21,042 nucleotides of DNA from positions 1 through 21,042 of IMG/VR virus record IMGVR_UViG_3300045117_000042; one strand, 5' to 3'. Of this stretch, positions 1 through 7,959 are shown one piece after another (within the stretch, counting starts at the first letter, position 1; the number at the start of each line of letters is the position of its first letter). The notes beneath the pieces were generated by a model that had not been told where the DNA came from, searched no databases, and saw nothing but the letters and a program-made list of their open reading frames with translations. Position numbers and translations under genes: made by a program. The DNA is from a virus.

Positions 1-335
1 GATCCTGTTAATGTTAAACCGTCATTTGTTGCATGAGTAAGAGAAAATGTAACAGTATCGCTACTGATGGTCATTGTCTTATCACTTGCATATAGATCAT
101 CCCATGAGTTTATGCCTCCACCTCCTCCACCTACAGATGCCCAAGTAGTACCGTTCCAATACTTGAGTGTTGTACTTTGGAAAGCTAAGGCGCAAACATC
201 GGATGTCAAATCTGCCAAGGCAGTCGCTTGTTGGAAAGCAATAAAACCGTCAGTAGAACCATTACCTTTTAGGTATAGATTTCTAGCGGTGTTACCCTTT
301 TTCCCGTTGATCTGTTGGCATAATTCTTTTGCCAT
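1..335 (-). CDS. Tail-fibre-like structural protein (N-terminal part, cut by window edge)
   Basis: Open frame starting with ATG (MAKELCQQINGKKGN) and running off the left edge, so only about 111 residues are visible. It contains the phrase KYWNGTTWASVG followed by six glycines, then INSWDDLYASDKTMTISSD. The YWNGT-W pattern and a Gly-rich hinge before beta-rich, Ser/Thr-rich sequence are common in phage tail-fibre and adhesin proteins; this is family resemblance, not a domain match. It lies downstream of the capsid gene in the late minus-strand operon, as expected for a tail gene. The leader is unusually long and structured (366-460). No Shine-Dalgarno sequence precedes the ATG. Another surface or head-fibre protein is possible. 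Confidence 0.6.
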   Translation of the reverse strand, partial: MAKELCQQINGKKGNTARNLYLKGNGSTDGFIAFQQATALADLTSDVCALAFQSTTLKYWNGTTWASVGGGGGGINSWDDLYASDKTMTISSDTVTFSLTHATNDGLTLTG

Positions 336-365
336 AATGTGTGTTGTTAAGTATTATTCCCAGAC

Positions 366-387
366 GACTTATATCCACCAATAAGTC
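366..387 (-). promoter_or_regulatory. Stem-loop in leader of the tail-fibre-like gene
   Basis: Perfect 7-bp inverted repeat GACTTAT / ATAAGTC (366-372 and 381-387) with an 8-base loop. It starts about 30 bases upstream of the start codon at 335. There is no T-run after it on the minus strand, so it is not a standard terminator. It may affect mRNA stability or translation, but that is inference. Confidence 0.45.
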
Positions 388-402
388 ATAGAGCATTTTT
401 GT

Positions 403-460
403 AGTGGCTAGTCAGGAGGAAAAAATGTAAAACCTCTTTTCGCAAACGCTAGACTAGCCA
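403..460 (-). promoter_or_regulatory. Long inverted repeat between capsid and tail-fibre-like genes
   Basis: TGGCTAGTC (405-413) and GACTAGCCA (452-460) are a perfect 9-bp inverted repeat with a 38-base loop. The loop can form an inner GAGG/CCTC helix. It begins 8 bases beyond the capsid stop codon. No T-run follows on the minus strand (ACTACAAAAATG), so a Rho-independent terminator is unlikely. The 11-mer AGTGGCTAGTC (403-413) recurs at 6034-6044 in the portal leader, which suggests a shared post-transcriptional or protein-binding element. Confidence 0.45.
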
Positions 461-468
461 TTTAAGAA

Positions 469-1458
469 CTACGCAACGTTAGTTCCCTTGCTGGCTACCC
501 AGTTTCTCATGTTATTAGCACCTCTATCGTAGAAAGCTGTGATCTTTCTCTTATAAAGGTCTGTATCATATTCGTACTCTGGAACATCCATTTTTGGTCT
601 TTGTGACCATCTCCATTGAAGACCATAACGATCATTCTTCTTTGAAGAATCAAATGCAAACCAGTAAGCATCGTTATCTAGGTGCTTTAGAGTGATAAGT
701 TTTGGTAAGCCGACTTTTGCAGCTCCATCATTCTCATCACCTCCAGGAATATAGTTTCTTGTGATTGCGCCCATAAGTTCCTCATATCTGTCATGTACAG
801 AAGAACCATGTTTACAAACCAAAGTATCTAGTTCAATTCCTAGTTTTTGTCCACGACCATTTACGATCGCAGAAGCTGTTTTACGAGCAGCTTTTAGAGC
901 ATCGTACTCAAAATCCATATTAACAGTAGTTCCATCAGTTACTCTGTTGCCCCATGCTGTTCCTCCATCTTCTCTTGTATGAGAAGCTGAGAAATAAGCA
1001 ACGGCATCGCCTCCAACTGTTGATACTGTTTGACCATCATCATCTGTATAAGATGTTGCGAATCCATTGCTCAACATATCAGCTCCATCTGTTTCAATTT
1101 TCTCATCCATTGCATCCATCATTGCTTCTACCAAAGAAGTAATGTTTCTGAATTGGATTCCGAATTTCCATAGATGATCAGAGATCTTTAGTCCATCTCC
1201 ATATTTCTTTTGAGTGTAGGTTTTGTCAAATCCTTGGATTGGAGCATCGTAAAGAACAGAAGCGTTTTCTGAAATAAACTTTGCTCTCTCAGTTCCTACA
1301 ACTGAACTGTCTTTATCGTAATAAGAAGTTGTATCACTAACGTTGAAATATTGGTCAACTTTGCGTGGTAGTTCACTTCTCATTACAAATATGTTCTGTA
1401 TACTTTCATCAATCAAATCGCCAAATTGAGCGAGTGTTGCTGGTACAATAGGTGCCAT
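469..1458 (-). CDS. Major capsid protein (HK97-fold type)
   Basis: A 329-residue protein that would form the icosahedral shell. Support: its length; its position after portal, scaffold and decoration-like genes; and its composition. The N-terminal half is acidic and helix-prone (EAMMDAMDEKIETDGADMLS), matching the spine-helix region. The C-terminus reads ITAFYDRGANNMRNWVASKG, resembling the conserved P-domain ending of HK97-type capsid proteins, where an aromatic residue and Arg-Gly-Trp-type motif sit near the end. No N-terminal prohead protease or delta domain is visible; the scaffold is encoded separately at 1974-2711. The start is ATG in an A/T-rich leader with no Shine-Dalgarno sequence. 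Family placement rests on motif and synteny. Confidence 0.8.
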   Translation of the reverse strand: MAPIVPATLAQFGDLIDESIQNIFVMRSELPRKVDQYFNVSDTTSYYDKDSSVVGTERAKFISENASVLYDAPIQGFDKTYTQKKYGDGLKISDHLWKFGIQFRNITSLVEAMMDAMDEKIETDGADMLSNGFATSYTDDDGQTVSTVGGDAVAYFSASHTREDGGTAWGNRVTDGTTVNMDFEYDALKAARKTASAIVNGRGQKLGIELDTLVCKHGSSVHDRYEELMGAITRNYIPGGDENDGAAKVGLPKLITLKHLDNDAYWFAFDSSKKNDRYGLQWRWSQRPKMDVPEYEYDTDLYKRKITAFYDRGANNMRNWVASKGTNVA

Positions 1459-1484
1459 AAATGTAATTGGTTAAATAGTAAATA

Positions 1485-1919
1485 TTAAGATAATGCCTTT
1501 GGAGACTGTGAACCCACAATATATCCACGCATTTTTGAACTTGATACAACTTCAATATTTCTTACAAAAGCTGTAGCTGCTGTTGAAATTGTTGTTGAAT
1601 TTGCAACAGTAGTAGCATTAGTAAGATCATTTAGTTTTCCAAGTTGTCCTGATGCTGTAGCATTAGTACAATCGTATTCCCATAATTGTCCAGGAACGAT
1701 CGGAATAACTGGTACAGTTGTATCAGCTGCAGCTGGTGTTTTTACAGCTACTCCAGCGACATTGCATCCTAGCAATAGGCTGGTAGCAGGAATAACAGGA
1801 GAAACTGCGGCTCCTGTAGAAACATCAAATACTACAACACTTCCCTCTGTTACAGAGGAACTTGTGCCGCAATACATTGGCTGTGATTGGTCAAAGCCCT
1901 TAACACATTTGAAAGCCAT
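1485..1919 (-). CDS. Capsid decoration/stabilisation-like protein
   Basis: A 144-residue protein encoded 26 bases upstream of the capsid gene. It is rich in Thr, Ala, Val and Ser with almost no charged residues in the middle, suggesting a compact beta-rich fold. A distinctive stretch is VPVIPIVPGQLWEYDCTN. A small beta-rich gene immediately beside a major capsid gene is usually a decoration or head-stabilising protein (lambda gpD-like in role); this is synteny-based inference. It has no transmembrane segment or signal peptide. A minor head protein is the alternative. Confidence 0.6.
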   Translation of the reverse strand: MAFKCVKGFDQSQPMYCGTSSSVTEGSVVVFDVSTGAAVSPVIPATSLLLGCNVAGVAVKTPAAADTTVPVIPIVPGQLWEYDCTNATASGQLGKLNDLTNATTVANSTTISTAATAFVRNIEVVSSSKMRGYIVGSQSPKALS

Positions 1920-1973
1920 AATTAGTAAATTAAATAATAATATGTTTCCCCTTACAAATTACGGCTTATTAGA

Positions 1974-2711
1974 CTACTTTTTGTAGTAAGATCTATTTTG
2001 TAGAATCTTATCAAATTCGTCAGCTACCGCTTTTTGTTCGGGAGTTTGCTTCTTTTTAGGAGCAGAAGCAGATGCTCCTGACGAACCACCTCCTAGAGAG
2101 GCATTAAGATTAGCTTGCGCCATTCCTAATGATTTTCCTTTTTCTAGTTGTAACTCCGGTGTAGAACTTATATCTTTGTGCGCTTTCTTCAGTATGTCAT
2201 ACCATTTAGAAGGATCTTCTGGAACTTTGTATTGTCCGGCTTCCGCCATCAATTTGTCCCACGCAGCATCAGATTTTTCATCTCCTACCTGTCCGTACTC
2301 AGGAAATTCTTTTATGAATCTCTCTTTTGCGGACTCGGATTCTTTGGAGTATATCTGTTGCTGTAATTCTTCATTCAATGGTATTCCAGCTGCTCTAGCC
2401 AAAGCTTTAAAAGCTGCTACATCAGCAGGAGTTACCTGTGGATCATCACTTTGCGTCTGAACAGGTTGAGCTTTTAAGGCGTCCCGTTCATTTTTTAGTT
2501 TTAACGCTTCATCTTTAGAAGCCCTTAATAGCGTAGATTGTCTTGCGACTTTAGCTTCAAGTTCTGCTAATCTAGCTCTAAGATCTTCATCCGATTCCTT
2601 GTTTTCAATGATTGCGTTATCCTTATTGGGTGCAATTTGCTCAGTTTCCTCTTGAGCTGGAGTAGTAGGTTGTTCCTCTTGCGAAGTTCCTACATTTGTA
2701 TCTTCTGCCAT
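1974..2711 (-). CDS. Probable capsid scaffolding protein
   Basis: A 245-residue, highly charged protein. The N-terminal 40 residues are acidic and Gln/Glu-rich. Residues about 40-80 form a predicted coiled coil (LRARLAELEAKVARQSTLL). The centre is helical and acidic, a Gly/Ser/Ala hinge (LGGGSSGASASAPKKK) follows, and the tail is Lys-rich and basic. An acidic coiled coil ending in a short basic helix is the typical design of phage scaffolds, which bind capsid protein through the basic C-terminus. It lies between portal and capsid genes, the usual scaffold position. No protease motif is seen. The start is ATG. Confidence 0.7.
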   Translation of the reverse strand: MAEDTNVGTSQEEQPTTPAQEETEQIAPNKDNAIIENKESDEDLRARLAELEAKVARQSTLLRASKDEALKLKNERDALKAQPVQTQSDDPQVTPADVAAFKALARAAGIPLNEELQQQIYSKESESAKERFIKEFPEYGQVGDEKSDAAWDKLMAEAGQYKVPEDPSKWYDILKKAHKDISSTPELQLEKGKSLGMAQANLNASLGGGSSGASASAPKKKQTPEQKAVADEFDKILQNRSYYKK

Positions 2712-2757
2712 TTTTAATTAAATTATATTGTAATATGGATTGTCCTCATGGATTCCA

Positions 2758-3258
2758 CTATTCTATACGAGCTGTTGGTAATCTCAATCCTTTTCTCATC
2801 GCTGCACTTGTTATGTTTGCTATAACCCTTTCAAGCCATTTAATAGCAACGTTTACATCTTTTAGTGAATGCCATCTAACATCTGGAAACACTACTCTTT
2901 CCGTAATTTCATTGCCTTCCTCGTCAATCTTGGCTTTTCTTGTTCGGTTATCCCATACAATTCTTGTTTCTTCTCGGTACTCAGTTGAATATTCTTTTGG
3001 AACATCAACATAAATTGCGTATCCTCCGAAATCCTCTCTCCACTCTTGCCCAATTCCGAATTCATTCAGCCAGTTAGGAATTTCTCTTTCAAGGAATTCA
3101 ACTACTGGTTTTGGTAACTCTCTGTATTTAGTTACCGGTTCTACAGGTTTTGCTTGTTCTTGTGGATTTACCATCTGGGGAGCTCTACATCTCATGTTGT
3201 GCCCTCTCAGTTGTGGTACTGTAGCGAATTGTTTTCCACAATTTTCGCAGTTGACCAT
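2758..3258 (-). CDS. Zinc-finger (C2HC) protein in head operon
   Basis: A 166-residue protein opening with a clear zinc-finger signature: Cys4-X2-Cys7-X12-His20-X3-Cys24, with the aromatic/hydrophobic spacing (Phe11, Leu17) of classical C2H2 fingers but Cys as last ligand. A proline-rich linker follows (residues 25-45). The rest is a mixed alpha/beta domain with many charged and aromatic residues (NWLNEFGIGQEWREDFGGYA), then a basic C-terminus. I do not recognise the second domain. It lies between portal and scaffold genes and could act in head assembly, DNA binding during packaging, or host takeover. The start is ATG; no Shine-Dalgarno sequence is visible. Confidence 0.75.
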   Translation of the reverse strand: MVNCENCGKQFATVPQLRGHNMRCRAPQMVNPQEQAKPVEPVTKYRELPKPVVEFLEREIPNWLNEFGIGQEWREDFGGYAIYVDVPKEYSTEYREETRIVWDNRTRKAKIDEEGNEITERVVFPDVRWHSLKDVNVAIKWLERVIANITSAAMRKGLRLPTARIE

Positions 3259-3275
3259 ACATTTTTGGTTATAAA

Positions 3276-3422
3276 TTATTTTGCTAACATCCTTTTTTTA
3301 ATGATCATTTGACCTTTCTTTGCGGACTTAATCCCCATTCCAAGTGATTTTAACGTTGGTCTGTACTTAATGCCCTTTGAAGGCTTTGCTGTTCTTAAAC
3401 TGTAAGTTTTTAGAATCGCCAT
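3276..3422 (-). CDS. 48-residue very basic small protein
   Basis: ATG frame of 48 residues (MAILKTYSLRTAKPSKGIKY to KKRMLAK) filling the gap between the zinc-finger gene and the 114-residue gene. It has about 14 Lys/Arg and no Asp or Glu, so it is strongly cationic; a nucleic-acid-binding or internal head peptide is conceivable. The evidence for coding is the tight fit to the gap (10 bases to the upstream gene, 17 to the downstream start) on the operon strand. No family is recognised. Confidence 0.55.
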   Translation of the reverse strand: MAILKTYSLRTAKPSKGIKYRPTLKSLGMGIKSAKKGQMIIKKRMLAK

Positions 3423-3432
3423 ATTTTAATTG

Positions 3433-3777
3433 TTAAAATAGTATGCCGCTCGGTGTTGCCCTTAATCCCCCTGCTACTCCGTTATTCATGTATCTGTTCA
3501 CATCAATCGTAAAACATACTTCCTCTCCTTGTTTTATATCTTTTTCCGCTTTAACTATTACTCTCGCTTTACCGCTACTTATCTCTTGCTCAAGTATCTC
3601 TGAAAACAATTCATTCCCTCTATCTGCTGGCAATTCTGCTCTTACTAATGCTGCTAAATCTTCTGTTAAAACTTCCACGCTCTCTCCGCCAACAGTAAGC
3701 TTCAATTCATTTGGACCAACCCTGTCAACGCCCATTCTAGCCCCACCCCTTAATGATTGAATTGTGTATTTATTCAC
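3433..3777 (-). CDS. Hypothetical head-region protein
   Basis: A 114-residue protein of unknown function. It starts at a GTG that overlaps the upstream gene by 8 bases; an internal ATG (residue 15, MGVDRVGPNE) is an alternative start. The sequence suggests short beta strands and an amphipathic helix (LTEDLAALVRAELPADRG), ending in a Gly-rich tail (NNGVAGGLRATPSGILF). It has no cysteines or membrane segments. Translational coupling to the gene upstream and its place just after the portal suggest a minor head or connector-associated role. Confidence 0.6.
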   Translation of the reverse strand: MNKYTIQSLRGGARMGVDRVGPNELKLTVGGESVEVLTEDLAALVRAELPADRGNELFSEILEQEISSGKARVIVKAEKDIKQGEEVCFTIDVNRYMNNGVAGGLRATPSGILF

Positions 3778-3979
3778 GAGATATATTGTTTATTTCAGTA
3801 ATTATGTCGTTTAATGCTTCTATGTATCCGTCTCTCCTGCCACAATTGTAAGATAATTGCTGTGGATTCGGATTAAATGTTATTTCCTTGGATTTTTCCT
3901 TAAGATCATCTACTACTGTCTCTAACGCACTCCAAGCCCCAGAACTAGCCAAATTTTTAATAAATCCTCTGTCTATCAC
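3770..3979 (-). CDS. Small hypothetical protein coupled to portal
   Basis: A 69-residue protein whose GTG start overlaps the portal stop codon (GTGA, 4 bases) and whose end overlaps the next gene by 8 bases, so three genes are translationally chained. The sequence is mostly helical (ALETVVDDLKEKSKEI), with YNCGRRDGYIEALNDIITEI near the end. That last segment resembles short phage proteins found between portal and head genes, but I cannot name a family. The function is unknown. Confidence 0.6.
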   Translation of the reverse strand: MIDRGFIKNLASSGAWSALETVVDDLKEKSKEITFNPNPQQLSYNCGRRDGYIEALNDIITEINNISRE

Positions 3980-5994
3980 ATTGGCGGTGTTAATTGTGAA
4001 CTCAATCCTCCTGTACTAGCCGGCTGCTCTAATTCATTTGGTGGAACTAATGTTGGAGCTCCTTCAGTCTGTGGCCCCTCCGGCATTTCCTCGCCCATCA
4101 TTCCACCTTGCGCAGCCATAGCTTGAGTCATCATTACATCTTCTTCTGATTTCATCCATTCTTCTGGATCTTCATTTCTTCTCTTTAGTAAAGTCTTTTC
4201 AGCCTTATATATATCTGTATCTGGTAGTGGTGCAACAATGTTAAATGTCTCCAAAGCTCTTGACTCCTCTAATGATTTACTCATTGGAATCGTTGAGAAC
4301 GCTCTGATTCTAACATCGTAATCGCCTCTTATCTCATCACCTTCAATTCCTAACATAGAAGGAGTTACTTCCATTAAGTTATCTTGTTCGGAAGGCTCAA
4401 TTTCACCTTCGTTAGTCTTTTCAAAACTTAATCTTTCTTGTTTAAATTCATTTCTAAACATCTCTCCAGTAGCTTCGTTAGTTGGAAATTTCTGTGCAAA
4501 TTCTATCTCACTACCTTTTCCTTTCTCCTCTAAGTATTCATTTAATAAATCTTCATCAATAATGTTCCCAAAGTCGTCTTTTATAACTTTAGTAACTGAA
4601 GGCCTGCTATAAATTAATTGGATCATATCAACTCTCAATCTAGCGTGTCTTTCTAATGCAAATTCAACATTCTGCAAAGGTGTACTTAATCTTCTCATTC
4701 CTGCCTCTCTGTTAAGCACAGCTTCACCTAATGTTTTACCAACTTGTTCACCTCCTAGACTCTTGGTAACTCCAGAATGCTCATCAGCGGAATTTAATAC
4801 AAATTCAATCATGTTAAAGGTTGCAGCATCAGGACTTGGTATTTTTGGAAATATAATTCTTTCAGCATCCTTTAATTTCTTAAGTTTAGGCTCAAGTATA
4901 AGATCAGATTCAGTTACATTACTCGTACCTCCATAATATCCCGCACCTCCAATACTCAAATAAACTTGATTAAATGTAGTGTTTACTAACTTGTCAAGCA
5001 TGTTCTGTTCGTTCTCAAGGATCTCAGGCAATCCAATACCGTAAACAATCTGCTCGTTTCTAAGCTTCCACATTCCAGTAACGCAGCTTAATTGATGATT
5101 GATTAAAGGTTCTTTATAAATCAAAACCGTTCCATCTGTAATAATAAACTCATCGTCTTCAATATTCTCATAGAACCATAACTTAATTTGACCAGCTCCG
5201 GCGTTTAAGTCGTCAGAATGGTCAGCTTTATCTTTGTAATCTTTTTGAGCATTTGTTGGAGTAACATACTTAGCCTCCGGAAATCTCTCAACCGGAAACA
5301 TTTTAACAAATGTGGAATAATCGTATGTCTTTAAGAAACACCAATCTCTCATTGATTCCTCATCGTAAGGTTTAGCTCTATGGTCAAACCAGCAATCTCT
5401 TATAGGCAAAACTTCAAAATACGGTTCATCATGCTTAATTATCTCTTTGTCTTTAACAATATGCTTGCCTTCTTCTGGATCATAGCCAACTATATCTTGA
5501 ACAGTTTGCTTCTCAAATCTGTGGTATTCTCTACCTACAGCAAAACCATACTTAGCGATATTATTGATAAATTTAATCACTTGTTGTCTTCCTTGCCCTT
5601 TATCCCAACTCAAAGAATACAAAGCCTCTAAGATCTTTGTTTTCTTTTCAAATCTCTTGTTCCTAGCACTGATCTCAACCTCTGGATTCTTTGAAGCTAT
5701 AATTGAAACAGCTGTGTCAATCTTAGCTAAAATCAATGGAATAGAGTTGTCACTCATCCACGACATCATTTCAGCGTGCCAATACTTATGAGGTAAAGAT
5801 ACATAATCAGCGTAATTCCACATTTCTTCAATACTTCTAGCGTTAGGACTTACGTCATACTCATTGCAATTCAAAGAAGAACGATAAGTTTTTAACTCAT
5901 CAATTCTAGTCATCAGCTTGTTAACTGTATCCCTATCTTCCTGAGAAGGCTTGTAACTTGGTATCTTTGGTGGATCTTGTTGGTTTACCGGCAT
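3976..5994 (-). CDS. Portal protein
   Basis: A protein of about 672 residues that would form the dodecameric ring through which DNA enters the head. The N-terminus includes a conserved-looking WNYADYVSLPHKYWHAEM and helix-rich wing sequence. The centre has a long helix region (GLPEILENEQNMLDKLVNTT) followed by the HSGVTKSLGGEQVGKTLGEA segment typical of portals with a P22-like large architecture. The C-terminal 60 residues are disordered, rich in Met, Gln, Pro and Gly (MMTQAMAAQGGMMGEEMPEG). Length and position next to terminase support the call. I chose the ATG at 5994; the frame also opens at a TTG two codons earlier. A dedicated promoter lies at 6062-6090. Confidence 0.85.
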   Translation of the reverse strand: MPVNQQDPPKIPSYKPSQEDRDTVNKLMTRIDELKTYRSSLNCNEYDVSPNARSIEEMWNYADYVSLPHKYWHAEMMSWMSDNSIPLILAKIDTAVSIIASKNPEVEISARNKRFEKKTKILEALYSLSWDKGQGRQQVIKFINNIAKYGFAVGREYHRFEKQTVQDIVGYDPEEGKHIVKDKEIIKHDEPYFEVLPIRDCWFDHRAKPYDEESMRDWCFLKTYDYSTFVKMFPVERFPEAKYVTPTNAQKDYKDKADHSDDLNAGAGQIKLWFYENIEDDEFIITDGTVLIYKEPLINHQLSCVTGMWKLRNEQIVYGIGLPEILENEQNMLDKLVNTTFNQVYLSIGGAGYYGGTSNVTESDLILEPKLKKLKDAERIIFPKIPSPDAATFNMIEFVLNSADEHSGVTKSLGGEQVGKTLGEAVLNREAGMRRLSTPLQNVEFALERHARLRVDMIQLIYSRPSVTKVIKDDFGNIIDEDLLNEYLEEKGKGSEIEFAQKFPTNEATGEMFRNEFKQERLSFEKTNEGEIEPSEQDNLMEVTPSMLGIEGDEIRGDYDVRIRAFSTIPMSKSLEESRALETFNIVAPLPDTDIYKAEKTLLKRRNEDPEEWMKSEEDVMMTQAMAAQGGMMGEEMPEGPQTEGAPTLVPPNELEQPASTGGLSSQLTPPM

Positions 5995-6061
5995 AAACAA
6001 CTAATTAAGAAATGAATCTTAAGTAGCTGCATCAGTGGCTAGTCTACCTATTCCTACATTT

Positions 6062-6090
6062 ATTATACGCTAGTATCTGTGAAAAGTAAA
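6062..6090 (-). promoter_or_regulatory. Sigma70-type promoter for portal/head genes
   Basis: On the minus strand, TTTACT (6085-6090), a 17-bp spacer and TATAAT (6062-6067). The -35 continues as TTTACTTTT, as in the other phage promoters here. The predicted start of transcription is near 6055, about 60 bases upstream of the portal ATG. The leader carries GACTAGCCACT (6034-6044), shared with the region at 403-413. It would boost portal and capsid expression independently of the main late promoter. Confidence 0.75.
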
Positions 6091-6100
6091 TACAATTTAT

Positions 6101-6268
6101 TCAAAATTTAACACTTTCTAACATTTTTGTTGCGCTTACCGGCTTTCCATCTCTAAATTGTAGCGTCATTTCACAATAAGGATGCTGTTTAACATATTCT
6201 AAAAGATTGATCCAGCTCTGATCTACTTGTATAACTTTATCCAACGATGTTTTAACCGCTACAATCAT
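6101..6268 (-). CDS. 55-residue protein, YezD/DUF2292-like
   Basis: ATG frame overlapping the large-terminase stop codon (ATGA, 4 bases) and ending just upstream of the portal promoter. The sequence is MIVAVKTSLDKVIQVD then SWINLLEYVKQHPYCEMTLQ and FRDGKPVSATKMLESVKF. A short helix, then a beta strand, then DGKPV and a basic end is the layout of the small YezD/DUF2292 family of unknown function; I make this match by eye only. The tight overlap with the terminase gene is the main evidence for translation. Confidence 0.6.
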   Translation of the reverse strand: MIVAVKTSLDKVIQVDQSWINLLEYVKQHPYCEMTLQFRDGKPVSATKMLESVKF

Positions 6269-7635
6269 CTGTAAAGCCTATTATAATTAAACTTTTTATC
6301 TTTACGATACCAAGGGCTATCTGGATCGTTTTGGTAAACATTAACTTCTCCTTGAGTTTTAAGTATTGGCAATGGCGGCAAACTCATCAATCCATACCTT
6401 ATTGCGTCTGCGGCGTGATCTTCTCCAGCAGAATCCAAGTCTTCAACCTTCAATCCTTTAGCTATATCGTTGTAAACTAATGCTGGAATGGTTCTTATTG
6501 CATTTACACAATTCTCAAAGAAAACTATTTTACCTTGCAATAAGTAATCTCTAAACAGGTTCCAACCGATAATTCTCTCTTTATTGGCTGAAGTTATTGG
6601 AACTCCGTTCTCAGCAAAGGTATCATCTCCATCTTTACCAGTATCAGGACTCTTATCAAATACAGATGTATCCGCTACGGTATAGTCTATAACTTCATCT
6701 TCTGGTGTCATGTTGACTATTTCCTCAGCTAATGTTTTGTAAGTGTATCCAACTCCATAAAGTTCTCTATAAACATAAACATTACCATCGTAATCAACTG
6801 CTAACCAGTAAACGGCAGAAGGTTTGGCGTAACCATAATCTAAGCATCTGATCTTTGTCCAACCACTAGGAATCTCAAAGTATTCGCAAACGTGTCTTTC
6901 TGAACTCCATTCAGTAAAGTATTGGCCGGCAAATATATCCCAAGAACCTTCTCTATAAGCTTTCCTAAGCTTTTCAGGCAATTGTTCAAGTGTTCTTATG
7001 TATTCCTGGCCTAAGTAAGTATTATCCTCTACCCTAGCCCGTATAAACACAAATTCTTTCGGATCAAGTGATTCATCAGAAAAATCCCTATCTATCCATA
7101 ACTTTTTAACAAATCCGTGTCCAATACCTCCTGGATTACTAGCTCCAATAAACTTAGTATCAGGTATTCCTGGCCACCTACGCCTCATGTTAAGAAAATC
7201 AAATGTTTCTCTTGGATTCTTGGTAAGCTCGTCTACTAAAGTTGAAGCAAACTCAGATGACAAATATTTTGAAGGATCATCTAGGTTACGAAACGCTAGC
7301 ACTCCGCCACCACACTCGTCATTTAAGATAAATTCATGGTCAGATTTGTTTAGCACTCCAAGTTCCCTAGGAAATTCATACTGTATTTTAGACAAATGCC
7401 TTTCTCTTAAAGCCGGATAATCTTCACAGAACAATCCTATTCTAACCCCTTTTAAGCGATACTTCTTGTAATATCTCAATAAAAGCTTAATCCCTTCCCA
7501 CCTAAGAAAGTAACTCTTACCTCCTCCGGCTGCTCCGCCATAAAACGTGTACGTAAAATTATTTACAGCACGATCAGCCTCTAACTGCTTATCTTGAAAC
7601 TTACAAAATTCGTTGAATGAGATTTCTTTAGCCAC
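6265..7635 (-). CDS. terL: Terminase large subunit (packaging ATPase-nuclease)
   Basis: A 456-residue DNA-packaging motor. The ATPase domain has Walker A GGAAGGGKS (residues 33-41), Walker B LVDE (133-136) and the coupling motif GASNPGG (164-170). The RNase-H-fold nuclease has its acidic residues in RCLDYG (Asp266), TVADTS (Asp322) and EDHAAD (Asp410). The order, spacing and length are normal for TerL, so the protein looks intact. The start is GTG, 2 bases after the small-terminase stop; the nearby ATG is out of frame. It overlaps the next gene by 4 bases. Together with the portal it would drive DNA into the prohead. Confidence 0.93.
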   Translation of the reverse strand: MAKEISFNEFCKFQDKQLEADRAVNNFTYTFYGGAAGGGKSYFLRWEGIKLLLRYYKKYRLKGVRIGLFCEDYPALRERHLSKIQYEFPRELGVLNKSDHEFILNDECGGGVLAFRNLDDPSKYLSSEFASTLVDELTKNPRETFDFLNMRRRWPGIPDTKFIGASNPGGIGHGFVKKLWIDRDFSDESLDPKEFVFIRARVEDNTYLGQEYIRTLEQLPEKLRKAYREGSWDIFAGQYFTEWSSERHVCEYFEIPSGWTKIRCLDYGYAKPSAVYWLAVDYDGNVYVYRELYGVGYTYKTLAEEIVNMTPEDEVIDYTVADTSVFDKSPDTGKDGDDTFAENGVPITSANKERIIGWNLFRDYLLQGKIVFFENCVNAIRTIPALVYNDIAKGLKVEDLDSAGEDHAADAIRYGLMSLPPLPILKTQGEVNVYQNDPDSPWYRKDKKFNYNRLYR

Positions 7636-7637
7636 AT

Positions 7638-7922
7638 TTAATCGTCTAGCTTAAGAACTATTGATTCACCCTTGGAGGTTATGTCGTTCTCGCTTCTAGC
7701 TAACTTAGGCTTATGATATTCAAGTAATCTTTCATAATGCTCAATAAATTCCATTTCAGGTTTACTTAGTTCAGCGCCATTACTTAAATCTTTCAACTTA
7801 CTTAAAAAACTAAATCCACCATCTGTAACTAACCATCCAACAATATTATTCCATTGTTCAGTTTTAGCTTTTGGCTTTCCCTTCTGATTAGGATTTGACA
7901 CTACTCCTTTCTTGAATGGCAT
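7638..7922 (-). CDS. Probable terminase small subunit
   Basis: A 94-residue protein directly upstream of TerL. It begins MPFKKGVVSNPNQKGKPKAK, the basic Gly-Asn-Pro opening common in small phage DNA-binding terminase subunits, and ends in a helix-rich part with YERLLEYHKPKLARSE. The phrase LEYxKPKLAR recurs in small terminase-like proteins of many environmental phages (known by general familiarity, not by search). It has no ATPase motif. In role it would recognise the packaging site and pass DNA to TerL. Synteny is the strongest evidence. Confidence 0.65.
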   Translation of the reverse strand: MPFKKGVVSNPNQKGKPKAKTEQWNNIVGWLVTDGGFSFLSKLKDLSNGAELSKPEMEFIEHYERLLEYHKPKLARSENDITSKGESIVLKLDD

Positions 7923-7959
7923 AAGCTTCTAATTTACTTATATCAAATTTATTTTATAA

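Noticed and set aside
415-431. Perfect AGGAGG followed by ATG TAA on the plus strand, a start-stop-like element.
   Set aside because: The region is transcribed from the minus strand, other genes do not use SD sequences, and the motif lies within the inverted-repeat loop.
761-1142. Plus-strand open frames across the capsid, terminase and portal genes.
   Set aside because: They are antisense shadows of well-supported minus-strand genes with no start context or motifs.
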